NCBI GenBank assembly: GCA_946545035.1
Contig: CAMNND010000061.1
Span: 1 to 6,214, forward strand
Source: an uncultured Clostridium sp.
GTDB lineage: Bacteria; Bacillota; Clostridia; TANB77; CAG-508
Direction: 5' to 3'
DNA length: 6,214 nucleotides
Shown here: positions 1 to 6,214 of the stretch, piece by piece
Layout: every line of letters starts with the position of its first letter
Numbering within the stretch: position 1 is the first letter of the stretch
Program-made: the position numbers and the translations under genes
The notes under the pieces: generated by a model
The model's input: the letters and a program-made list of their open reading frames with translations, nothing else
Databases searched by the model: none
Told to the model about the DNA's origin: nothing

Positions 1-16
1 CCTGTAAATAATAATT

Positions 17-22
17 GGAGGT
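17..22 (+). promoter_or_regulatory. Ribosome binding site of purC
   Basis: GGAGGT lies 7 nt upstream of the ATG at position 30. It decides the start: in-frame TTG at 15 and GTG at 21 would overlap this Shine-Dalgarno sequence and have none of their own. Confidence 0.85.
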
Positions 23-29
23 GCTTACC

Positions 30-809
30 ATGAAGGTAAAACCTGTTGGAATTGAACGGACGGAGCTGCTCCACAAGGGCAAGGCTAATAACGTCTGGGC
101 AACCAACGATCCTCGCTATCTCGAGCTGGAAGCATCCGACAGAATTAGTGCTGGCAATGGTGCTAAGACGGATGTTATCGCTGGTAAGGGAGAGGCGAAC
201 AATCTCATCAGCATGGCAATCTTTTCTCAGCTTGAGGAGAAGGGAATTCCGACTCACTATGTCGGTCCTGGATCTAATGCTGCGTCGAAGATCGTGCTGA
301 AGGCGGAGCCTATTCTGCTTGAAGTCATCGGAAGATTCAAGGCAACTGGAAGCTATGTGAAGCGCTACGAGTGTGAGAATATGCTCGAGTTTGATGGGGT
401 GTACGTTGAGTACACCTACAAGAGCGACAACGCTGGCGACCCCGTAATTCCGAATGATGCTATCGTTGCACTTGGAATTCTCACAAAGCGTGAGCTTGGA
501 TACATTGAGTACCTGACTGAACAGGTTGCTCTCACTATCCGTGATTTCTTTGCTGAGTGCGACGGCGAGCTGATCGATTTCAAGATTGAGTTCGGCAGAC
601 TTCCGAATGGGCAGATCGTCGTCATCGACGAAATCTCGCCCGACACATGCAGAATCCTGGATGCTAAGACTGGAATGTCTTTGGACAAAGACCGTTTCCG
701 CAAGGACATGGGTGATGTCGCAGAGGCATACCAGGAGATGGCTAAGCGCGTTGCAGGTCTTGCTGAGGATGAAAAGTCTTCTACCGGCGGATGCGCGTTT
801 ATGGCGTGA
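30..809 (+). CDS. purC: Phosphoribosylaminoimidazole-succinocarboxamide synthase (SAICAR synthase)
   Basis: This cytoplasmic enzyme joins CAIR and aspartate using ATP to make SAICAR, a late step of de novo IMP synthesis. The 259-residue product carries the family landmarks: an N-terminal ATP-binding glycine loop (HKGKANNVW, about residues 15-23), SAGNGAK (40-46), a RFKATGS segment ending in KR (102-112), DFKIEFG (183-189), DEISPDTCR (200-208) and LDKDRFRKD (218-226). Length is a little above the usual 235-240, because of a polar C-terminal tail ending STGGCAFMA. I chose the ATG at 30 because GGAGGT sits correctly before it. No other pur gene is visible; the window begins only 29 nt upstream, so a pur operon to the left is possible. 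Composition is odd: about half GC, with mixed CGN and AGA arginine codons, against about 30% GC in all genes to the right. The gene is intact and ends in its own terminator. Family identity is secure; origin (transfer or contig join) is open. Confidence 0.95.
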   Translation: MKVKPVGIERTELLHKGKANNVWATNDPRYLELEASDRISAGNGAKTDVIAGKGEANNLISMAIFSQLEEKGIPTHYVGPGSNAASKIVLKAEPILLEVIGRFKATGSYVKRYECENMLEFDGVYVEYTYKSDNAGDPVIPNDAIVALGILTKRELGYIEYLTEQVALTIRDFFAECDGELIDFKIEFGRLPNGQIVVIDEISPDTCRILDAKTGMSLDKDRFRKDMGDVAEAYQEMAKRVAGLAEDEKSSTGGCAFMA

Positions 810-823
810 GGATTTCCACTTTG

Positions 824-862
824 AGAATGCCACTGCTGCGGTTATCGCGGCAGTGGCATTCT
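824..862 (+). terminator. Intrinsic terminator after purC
   Basis: A 17-bp stem pairs 824-840 with 846-862 around a GTTAT loop. The arms GCCACTGCTGCG and CGCGGCAGTGGC match except for one G-U wobble. The stem starts 14 nt after the purC stop. The tail (TTGCTCT) is only weakly T-rich, so efficiency is uncertain. The GC-rich arms match the composition of purC rather than that of the downstream DNA. Confidence 0.75.
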
Positions 863-885
863 TGCTCTATAATGTAATGGATAAC

Positions 886-914
886 TTGACTACAGAACAT
901 TTTTTTGGTATTAT
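886..914 (+). promoter_or_regulatory. Sigma-A type promoter of the TSCPD-mfd operon
   Basis: The -35 hexamer TTGACT (886-891) and -10 hexamer TATTAT (909-914) are separated by exactly 17 nt. A TGG triplet directly before the -10 (906-908) makes it an extended -10. Transcription should begin near 920, giving a leader of about 25 nt before the ATG at 945. There is no room for a riboswitch, and I see no operator-like palindrome over the promoter. It lies just downstream of the purC terminator, so the following genes form a separate unit. Confidence 0.85.
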
Positions 915-944
915 ATATGTATTATTTTTATTTGGAGGAATAAT

Positions 945-1196
945 ATGAAGTATACGTATAAACCAGAAGGTGTATGCTCTAGTGAAATGATATTTGATAT
1001 AGAAGATGATATCGTTAAGAGCTTAAAAGTTATTAATGGTTGCGATGGAAATCTAAAAGGAATATCTAGCTTAGTAGTTGGTATGCATATTGATGAAGTA
1101 ATATCTAAACTAAAAGGAATTGAATGTGGTTTTAAAGATACTTCATGTCCTGACCAAATTGCTAAAGCATTAGAGCAATATAAAAGCTCTAAATAG
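945..1196 (+). CDS. Stand-alone TSCPD-domain protein (four-cysteine small protein, TIGR03905-like)
   Basis: This is an 83-residue protein of unknown function. It begins MKYTYKPEGVCS and contains the signature TSCPD (residues 66-70). Four cysteines at 11, 33, 61 and 68 are spaced as in the small four-Cys family, which suggests a metal (probably zinc) or redox site; that role is inference. Related sequence forms the C-terminal domain of adenosylcobalamin-dependent ribonucleotide reductases, but no reductase is fused or adjacent here. There is no signal peptide or membrane segment. The start is the ATG at 945, 6 nt after GGAGG (934-938). It is the first gene after the promoter at 886-914 and ends only 11 nt before the mfd start, so co-transcription with mfd is very likely. 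Codon use is AT-rich like the downstream genes and unlike purC. The family call is firm; a function cannot be given. Confidence 0.88.
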   Translation: MKYTYKPEGVCSSEMIFDIEDDIVKSLKVINGCDGNLKGISSLVVGMHIDEVISKLKGIECGFKDTSCPDQIAKALEQYKSSK

Positions 1197-1202
1197 AGGT
1201 GA
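1196..1202 (+). promoter_or_regulatory. Ribosome binding site of mfd
   Basis: GAGGTGA ends 5 nt before the ATG at 1208 and overlaps the last base of the upstream stop codon. The in-frame GTG at 1199 lies inside this sequence, so it is unlikely to be the start. Confidence 0.8.
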
Positions 1203-1207
1203 AAAAA

Positions 1208-4200
1208 ATGAATGAACTTTGTAAAGACTTAGAAGAGAGTCAAAAATTTATTGAAGTTGTATCAAATATAAAAAATAAAAAGGGCCCGGTATCTATATCG
1301 GGTCTATCTGACGTGGGCGAGATTCAGTTTATCGCAAGCTTAAAAGATTCATTAAATAGCAGTTGTTGTATTGTAACTTATAATGAGTTACAAGCAAGAA
1401 GAATCGTTAAAGATTTAAAGTATTTCTATGATAATGTAGAATTCTTTCCAAAGAGAGAAATAGCATCATATGACTATTTAGTTGAAAGCAAAGATTTACC
1501 TTATGAAAGAATAGATGTACTTAATAAAATAAAACAAAATAAAGATATGATTATCGTTACAACAGTTGAAGCAATTATGCAAAGAATGATTCCTGAGGAA
1601 TATCTTTATGAAAGCATACTAAAGCTTAAAGTTGGAAATACATGTAATTTAGATGATTTAAAAGTATATTTAAGTAATCTTGGTTACGAAAGAGCTGATA
1701 TGATTGAGGGAAGAGGTCAGTTTGCCATAAGAGGCGGTATTGCTGATATATCTCTTGATGAAAAGTATGGTATAAGAGTTGAATTTTGGGGAGACGAAAT
1801 AGACTCTATTAGAAAGTTTGATATATTGTCTCAAAGATCTGTAGAGATGACTGACTCTATAGATATTTATCCATGCCATGAATTTATATTTGATCATGAT
1901 CCAGATGTATTAAAGAAAAAAATAAATGAATATGGAAGATGCTCTAAAGAAGATGAAGAGCTTATATTAAATGGTAATTATTTGAGCAAAGTGGATAAGT
2001 ATTTTGACTTATTTTATGATAAAACCAGTACTTTTATTGACTATTTATCAGATAACTATCTAATAATTTTAGATGAGCAATCTAAAATTAAACAGAGAAT
2101 AGACAATATAAAAATTGATAATAATAATTTAATAAAAAGTGTAACTGAAAAAGGAAGATATATTCCAGATTCTATCAGAAGTATAAGTGACTACTCTTTA
2201 GATTTTGGAAAGCATAATTATATAGATATTGAAAAGACTGATACTAAGACTGAAAACTTGACGGTTTATTTTAATTATAGAGATGTTAATTTCTATAAAG
2301 CAGAGACTGAAATATTATTAAATCAACTAAAAGAGTCTTTAGATTTAAAACGTAAAGTGATTATTCTTGGTGGTACAGAGGAAAGTGCAAGAAAGATATC
2401 AATACTTCTAACAGATAATGATATAAATCATAGATATACAAGTGAGCTTAAAGATGTTAAATATGGCGAAATTGTTGTTACAACTGGTGCTCTTTCCGCT
2501 GGCTTTGAGTGTAAAGATATTAAATTATTAGTTATTAGTAGTGAAGAATTCTTTGCAGCTAAGACAAAACCTAAAAGAATTAATAAAGTATTTAAACAAA
2601 GTGAAAAAGTTGTTTTTGCAGATTTAAGAATTGGTGATTATGTTGTTCATAAAATTCATGGAATTGGACAATATATAGGTGTTAATACAATTAAAACTGG
2701 TGATGTTGTTAAGGATTATATAAAGATTAGATATAAGAATGATGATATTTTATATGTTCCAACAAATTCCCTAGATAGTGTTAGAAAATATGTTGGGGGA
2801 GAAGCGGCTCCTAAGATATATAAGCTTGGCGGAAAAGACTGGGCTAATACTAAGGCTAAAGTTAAAAATAACTTACGTGAAGTTGCTAAAGAACTGATTG
2901 AGCTTTATGCTAAGAGACAAAAAGTAAAAGGATATGCTTTCTCACCTGATAATGAATGGCAAACACAATTTGAAAATAGCTTTCAATATGTTGAAACTGA
3001 TGATCAGTTAAGATGTATTAATGAAGTAAAAAAAGATATGGAAAATCCAAAACCAATGGATAGACTTTTATGTGGTGATGTTGGTTATGGTAAGACAGAG
3101 GTAGCTATTAGGGCAGCTTTTAAGGCTGTTATGGATCAAAAGCAAGTTGTTTATTTAGTTCCAACAACAGTTCTTGCTGATCAACAGTACGAAAGCTTTA
3201 AAGAGCGTATGAAAGAATATCCAATTAGAGTTGCAGTTCTTAATAGATTTAAGACTAAAAAAGAGCAAGATGATATTGTTAAGAAGCTTAAGCTTGGTGA
3301 AATTGATATTGTTATTGGTACTCATAGAGTTTTAAGTAAGGATGTTGAATTTAAGGATTTAGGTCTTCTTATAATAGATGAGGAGCATAGATTTGGTGTT
3401 AAAGATAAAGAGAAAATTAAGCAATTAAAGAACACTGTTGATGTTTTAACAATGACAGCTACTCCAATACCAAGAACTCTTCATATGTCGATTGTTGGTG
3501 TTAGAGATATGTCTGTTATATATGAGCCACCTCAAAATAGAAAGCCAGTTCAAACTTATGTTATGGAATATGATCCAGAAATTATTAAGGAGGCTATAAC
3601 AAAAGAGCTTGAGCGTGGAGGTCAAGTATACTACCTATACAATAATGTAGAAGGTATTGAAAGAAAAGCTGCTGAAATTTCAAGCTTAGTAGATGAAGCA
3701 AGAGTTTCATTTGCACATGGTAAAATGACTGGTAGTGAGATTGAAGAGATAATGTTTGATTTCATTTCTAAGAAGACAAATGTATTAGTTTGTACTACTA
3801 TCTTAGAGTCTGGTATTGATATTCCAAACGCAAATACTATTATTGTTGAAAATGCAGAGCGTTTGGGCTTAGCACAGCTTTATCAAATAAGAGGTAGAGT
3901 TGGTAGAAGCGATAGACAGGCGTATGCATATGTAATGTATAGAAGAGATAAGATTCTTTCTGAAGTAGCAGATAAAAGACTTAAGTCTATCAGAGAGTTT
4001 ACAGAGTTTGGCTCTGGATTTAAAATAGCAATGAGAGACTTGGAGATAAGAGGTGCTGGTAGTCTACTTGGAGAGATTCAACATGGCCATATGGAACAAG
4101 TTGGATATGATATGTATTGTAAGCTTCTTGATGAAGTTGTTAAAGAGATGCAAGGATTTGAGGTTCAAGAGGATTTGGATGTTCAAATTGATCTTAATAT

Positions 4201-4618
4201 TTCAAGTTATATTCCAGATGAGTTTATCTCTGATTCAAGTCAGAAGATTGAGATATACCAAGATATTGCTGTTTGTACATCAGAAGCGGATATTCAAGAT
4301 ATTATTGATGAAATAATAGATAGATATGGTGTAATGCCAGAAGAGCTCGAAAACTTAATTGATATTGCAAGAATTAAGAATTTAGCAAAGGTTGCTAACG
4401 TTATTAAGATTAGCCAGCATGGTGATAATTTTGTATTCTACTTTGATGCTAAAAAGATGGAAATTGATATTGAAAATTTGGTTAAAAAGTATAATAATCA
4501 GATTATGTTTTCACAAGCTAAGGATCCATATATAACATTAAAGACAAAAGAAATCGGTGATAAGAAAAAATTGGAAGCAATAAAAGAATTCTTACGTCAG
4601 TTTGATAAAAATGTTTAG
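1208..4618 (+). CDS. mfd: Transcription-repair coupling factor Mfd
   Basis: Mfd is an ATP-driven DNA translocase that pushes RNA polymerase off DNA lesions and recruits UvrA for nucleotide excision repair. The 1136-residue product is full length for the family. Domains in order: a UvrB-like N-terminal module (about 1-350) including RGGIADI (175-181) and RVEFWGDEID (190-199), whose arginines R175 and R190 align with the UvrA-contacting R165 and R181 of E. coli Mfd; a CarD-like RNA-polymerase-interacting domain (about 471-532, beginning ADLRIGDYVVH); a RecG-like helicase core with Walker A GDVGYGKTE (623-631), DEEH box (724-727), motif III TATPIPRT (750-757) and motif VI QIRGRVGR (893-900); the TRG motif starting RDLEIRGAGS (943-952); and the C-terminal autoinhibitory domain (about 1000-1110). 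All ATPase motifs look intact. The ATG at 1208 is preferred over GTG at 1199 because of the ribosome binding site. It is the second gene of the operon. The pth gene often found before mfd in Firmicutes is absent; a TSCPD gene takes that place. Confidence 0.98.
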   Translation: MNELCKDLEESQKFIEVVSNIKNKKGPVSISGLSDVGEIQFIASLKDSLNSSCCIVTYNELQARRIVKDLKYFYDNVEFFPKREIASYDYLVESKDLPYERIDVLNKIKQNKDMIIVTTVEAIMQRMIPEEYLYESILKLKVGNTCNLDDLKVYLSNLGYERADMIEGRGQFAIRGGIADISLDEKYGIRVEFWGDEIDSIRKFDILSQRSVEMTDSIDIYPCHEFIFDHDPDVLKKKINEYGRCSKEDEELILNGNYLSKVDKYFDLFYDKTSTFIDYLSDNYLIILDEQSKIKQRIDNIKIDNNNLIKSVTEKGRYIPDSIRSISDYSLDFGKHNYIDIEKTDTKTENLTVYFNYRDVNFYKAETEILLNQLKESLDLKRKVIILGGTEESARKISILLTDNDINHRYTSELKDVKYGEIVVTTGALSAGFECKDIKLLVISSEEFFAAKTKPKRINKVFKQSEKVVFADLRIGDYVVHKIHGIGQYIGVNTIKTGDVVKDYIKIRYKNDDILYVPTNSLDSVRKYVGGEAAPKIYKLGGKDWANTKAKVKNNLREVAKELIELYAKRQKVKGYAFSPDNEWQTQFENSFQYVETDDQLRCINEVKKDMENPKPMDRLLCGDVGYGKTEVAIRAAFKAVMDQKQVVYLVPTTVLADQQYESFKERMKEYPIRVAVLNRFKTKKEQDDIVKKLKLGEIDIVIGTHRVLSKDVEFKDLGLLIIDEEHRFGVKDKEKIKQLKNTVDVLTMTATPIPRTLHMSIVGVRDMSVIYEPPQNRKPVQTYVMEYDPEIIKEAITKELERGGQVYYLYNNVEGIERKAAEISSLVDEARVSFAHGKMTGSEIEEIMFDFISKKTNVLVCTTILESGIDIPNANTIIVENAERLGLAQLYQIRGRVGRSDRQAYAYVMYRRDKILSEVADKRLKSIREFTEFGSGFKIAMRDLEIRGAGSLLGEIQHGHMEQVGYDMYCKLLDEVVKEMQGFEVQEDLDVQIDLNISSYIPDEFISDSSQKIEIYQDIAVCTSEADIQDIIDEIIDRYGVMPEELENLIDIARIKNLAKVANVIKISQHGDNFVFYFDAKKMEIDIENLVKKYNNQIMFSQAKDPYITLKTKEIGDKKKLEAIKEFLRQFDKNV

Positions 4619-4636
4619 ACATATAGAAAGAATTTG

Positions 4637-4643
4637 AAAGGAG
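4637..4643 (+). promoter_or_regulatory. Ribosome binding site of the RNA methyltransferase gene
   Basis: AAAGGAG ends 5 nt before the ATG at 4649. It rules out the in-frame TTG at 4634, which abuts this site and has no Shine-Dalgarno sequence of its own. Confidence 0.8.
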
Positions 4644-4648
4644 ACTAT

Positions 4649-5440
4649 ATGCAAGTTATAACAAGTAAAGATAATGAGCTTATAAAAGATATTAAGAAAT
4701 TAAAAGAAAAGAAATATAGAGATGCTTTTAATAAATATATTGTTGAAGGTATTAAACTTGTTGGAGAAGCTATACAAGAAAATGCTGATATTGAAACAGT
4801 TGTTGTTTGTGAAGACTGTATGAAAGAGAATATTTTTGATAAGAAACTTATGTATGAAATTGCAAAATTAAACTGCATATATGTTTCTTCAAAAGTGTTT
4901 GGAACAATAACAGATGTTTCCAATCCACAAGGAATCTTAGCTGTTATTAAAAGACCAGAGCAAAATGGTAAGATAAATTATAAAGAAGACATTATTGTTG
5001 TTTTAGATGGGATACAAGATCCAGGTAACTTAGGAACAATACTTAGAACCGTAGATAGTGCAAACCTTAAACAAATTGTTGTATCTAATGAAACAGCAGA
5101 CGCTTTTAATTCTAAAGTAGTTCGTTCAACAATGGGAGCAATTTTTAGAGTTAATGTAATTAAGTCAGATAATTTATTAGATGATTTATTAAAAATGAAA
5201 AAGCATGGTTTTGATATTGTTGTAACATCTCTTGATACGGAAGATTCTGTATATGATATCAAATATGATAAAAAAGTCATTGTAATTGGTAATGAGGCAA
5301 ATGGTGTTTCAAAAGAGATACAAGATGCAGCTGACAATAAAGTTAAGATTCCAATGCTTGGTAAAACAGAGAGTTTAAATGCTTCTGTAGCAGCAGGAAT
5401 TATGATATATGAATATGTTAGAAATAAAATTGGTAAATAA
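4649..5440 (+). CDS. SpoU/TrmH-family RNA 2'-O-ribose methyltransferase (YsgA/TsnR-like)
   Basis: This family transfers a methyl group from S-adenosylmethionine to a ribose 2'-OH in rRNA or tRNA. The 263-residue product has an N-terminal L30e-like substrate-binding domain (about 1-95, with YIVEGIKLVGEA) and a C-terminal trefoil-knot SPOUT domain. All three SPOUT motifs are present: motif 1 DPGNLGTILRT (124-134, with catalytic-type N127 and R133), motif 2 VIGNEANGV (212-220, N215 and E216) and motif 3 PMLGKTESLNASVA (235-248). The N-terminal EG-x-LV pattern resembles B. subtilis YsgA and thiostrepton-resistance methyltransferases more than RlmB; the modified nucleotide cannot be told from sequence. 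It starts 30 nt after mfd with its own ribosome binding site and no promoter or terminator between, so it is probably co-transcribed. YsgA-type genes often sit beside pheST; that neighbour is missing here. The protein is soluble, with no signal peptide. Confidence 0.92.
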   Translation: MQVITSKDNELIKDIKKLKEKKYRDAFNKYIVEGIKLVGEAIQENADIETVVVCEDCMKENIFDKKLMYEIAKLNCIYVSSKVFGTITDVSNPQGILAVIKRPEQNGKINYKEDIIVVLDGIQDPGNLGTILRTVDSANLKQIVVSNETADAFNSKVVRSTMGAIFRVNVIKSDNLLDDLLKMKKHGFDIVVTSLDTEDSVYDIKYDKKVIVIGNEANGVSKEIQDAADNKVKIPMLGKTESLNASVAAGIMIYEYVRNKIGK

Positions 5441-5478
5441 TAAAACAATTAAAAATATTAATTTAGGAGGAAATTGCA

Positions 5479-6027
5479 ATGGAAAAACAAAATCCAATAG
5501 TAACAATAGAAATGGAAGATGGAGGAATTATTAAAGTAGAGCTATATCCTGATATGGCACCAGAGACTGTTAATAATTTTATTTCATTAATTAACAAGAA
5601 GTTTTATGATGGTTTAATATTCCACAGAACAATACCAGGATTTATGGCACAAGGTGGTGACCCTGAAGGTACTGGCATGGGAGGTCCTGGATATGGAATA
5701 CTAGGGGAGTTCAGAGAAAATAATGTTAAAACAAATACTATTTCTCATAAAAGAGGAGTTATATCAATGGCAAGAAGTATGATGAGAAATAGTGCTGGAT
5801 CACAATTCTTCATCGTAACAGATGATTCTGAATTCCTAGATGGAAAATACGCAGCATTTGGAGAGGTAACAGAAGGGATGGATGTTGTTGACAAGATTGT
5901 TAACTCAGAAGTTATTTCAAGAAATCCAAGAGCTGAAGGAGCAGACAGACCAGTTAATCCTCCTAAAATGAAGAAAGTTACAGTTGATACATTTGGTGTT
6001 ACATATAATGAGCCAAACAAGATGTAA
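5479..6027 (+). CDS. Cyclophilin-type peptidyl-prolyl cis-trans isomerase (PpiB-like)
   Basis: It catalyses cis-trans isomerisation of X-Pro bonds and assists protein folding in the cytoplasm; there is no signal peptide or lipobox. The 182-residue protein is a single cyclophilin domain: FHRTIPGFMAQGGDP (48-62) supplies R50, F55, M56 and Q58 of the active site, GSQFFI (107-112) supplies F111, and LDGKYAAFG (120-128) follows. Positions equal to human CypA W121 and H126 are F119 and Y124, a common bacterial state expected to weaken cyclosporin A binding (inference from the family). The C-terminal part after about residue 150 (PRAEGADRP, PPKMKKVTV) looks like clostridial homologues from memory. 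The ATG at 5479 follows GGAGG (5466-5470) by 8 nt. It is the last gene of the operon, 38 nt after the methyltransferase, and is followed by a strong terminator. Subfamily naming is uncertain; the enzyme class is not. Confidence 0.95.
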   Translation: MEKQNPIVTIEMEDGGIIKVELYPDMAPETVNNFISLINKKFYDGLIFHRTIPGFMAQGGDPEGTGMGGPGYGILGEFRENNVKTNTISHKRGVISMARSMMRNSAGSQFFIVTDDSEFLDGKYAAFGEVTEGMDVVDKIVNSEVISRNPRAEGADRPVNPPKMKKVTVDTFGVTYNEPNKM

Positions 6028-6043
6028 TGATAAAAAAATAAAT

Positions 6044-6084
6044 AAAAAAAGAGAAGATTCAACTAGTTTGAATCTTCTTTTTTT
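6044..6084. terminator. Bidirectional intrinsic terminator between convergent genes
   Basis: The stem pairs GAAGATTCAA (6053-6062) with TTGAATCTTC (6068-6077) around a five-base loop. A run of seven T follows (6078-6084) and a run of seven A precedes (6044-6050). Read on the + strand it ends the operon after the cyclophilin gene; read on the - strand, the A-run becomes a T-run and can end the convergent surface-protein gene. Confidence 0.9.
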
Positions 6085-6103
6085 ATGGCTATATTAAATA
6101 TAA

Positions 6104-6214
6104 TTATTTTATAATTGTATTTTTATTTTTTCTGAAGAATACAACTGATGCAACAAATGCTACACCGATTAAAGCAAATATTATTGCTTTTTCACCTGTT
6201 TTAGCTAGATCGGT
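6104..6214 (-). CDS. C-terminal end of a sortase-anchored surface protein (partial)
   Basis: Only the last 36 codons and the stop are in the window; the rest lies beyond the right edge. Read on the - strand, the peptide begins TDLAKTGEKAIIFALIG and ends RKNKNTIIK. The layout is that of a cell-wall sorting signal: an LAKTG pentapeptide (6194-6208), a hydrophobic membrane segment of about 18 residues (about 6134-6187), then a basic tail. Sortase would cut between T and G and attach the protein to peptidoglycan or to a pilin. The motif has A where LPXTG has P; LAXTG variants are known substrates of some sortases, for example class E. The N-terminal domains, and so the function (adhesin, pilin, enzyme), cannot be known from this fragment. 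The gene converges on the cyclophilin gene, with a shared terminator between. Codon use is AT-rich like the middle block. Confidence 0.75.
   Translation of the reverse strand, partial: TDLAKTGEKAIIFALIGVAFVASVVFFRKNKNTIIK

Noticed and set aside
1..29. Possible promoter or purine-responsive leader before purC
   Set aside because: Only 29 nt are present; the AT-rich stretch is not enough to call any element beyond the ribosome binding site.
416..709. Open frame on the - strand inside purC
   Set aside because: It lies wholly opposite a well-supported gene, has no recognisable domain and no ribosome binding site.
868..873. Perfect TATAAT hexamer between the purC terminator and the operon promoter
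   Set aside because: No -35 element at 16-18 nt upstream (that place is the hairpin arm) and no TG extension; the promoter at 886-914 is far better.
586..948. Open frame of 120 codons running across the end of purC and the intergenic region
   Set aside because: It is out of frame with purC, has no family motif, and crosses the terminator hairpin and promoter; it is a shadow of purC.
4053..4316. + strand open frame inside mfd
   Set aside because: Alternative frame of the conserved TRG and C-terminal region of Mfd; no independent support.
4978..5448. 156-codon open frame on the - strand opposite the methyltransferase gene
   Set aside because: Hydrophobic, low-complexity product typical of the antisense of AT-rich genes; no motif and no ribosome binding site.
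5745..6062. 105-codon open frame on the - strand opposite the cyclophilin gene
   Set aside because: It would start inside the terminator hairpin and is the antisense of a conserved gene.

Overview
The window reads as low-GC Gram-positive (Firmicutes) DNA, probably from an anaerobe of class Clostridia. Reasons: strongly AT-rich coding sequence with AGA as nearly the only arginine codon, strong GGAGG-type ribosome binding sites, a stand-alone four-cysteine TSCPD protein of a kind I associate with clostridia, a clostridial-looking cyclophilin C-terminus, and a sortase-type cell-wall anchor at the right edge. Genus cannot be read from this window.

Left block (about 1-870): purC, SAICAR synthase of de novo purine synthesis, followed by a strong GC-rich terminator hairpin. 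This block is close to 50% GC in the lines I counted and uses CGC/CGT/CGG as well as AGA for arginine. Everything to its right is nearer 30% GC. The change is abrupt and falls just after the hairpin, so purC looks like either an acquired cassette or the product of a contig join.

Middle block (about 886-6084): a near-consensus extended -10 promoter drives four genes on the + strand with short gaps (11, 30 and 38 nt) and no visible internal terminator. They are a TSCPD-domain protein of unknown function, mfd (transcription-repair coupling factor), a SpoU/TrmH-family RNA 2'-O-ribose methyltransferase, and a cytoplasmic cyclophilin-type prolyl isomerase. The set looks like a housekeeping operon for DNA repair, RNA modification and protein folding. 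The products have no obvious shared pathway.

Right edge (6104-6214): on the - strand, the last 36 codons of a surface protein ending in an LAKTG motif, a hydrophobic segment and a basic tail, which is the layout of a sortase sorting signal. It converges on the cyclophilin gene. The 76-nt gap holds one hairpin flanked by an A-tract and a T-tract that can terminate transcription in both directions.

I found no CRISPR array, RNA gene, insertion sequence, or defence or biosynthetic system here. The points most worth a second look are the composition break at purC, the TSCPD-mfd linkage and the LAKTG anchor.
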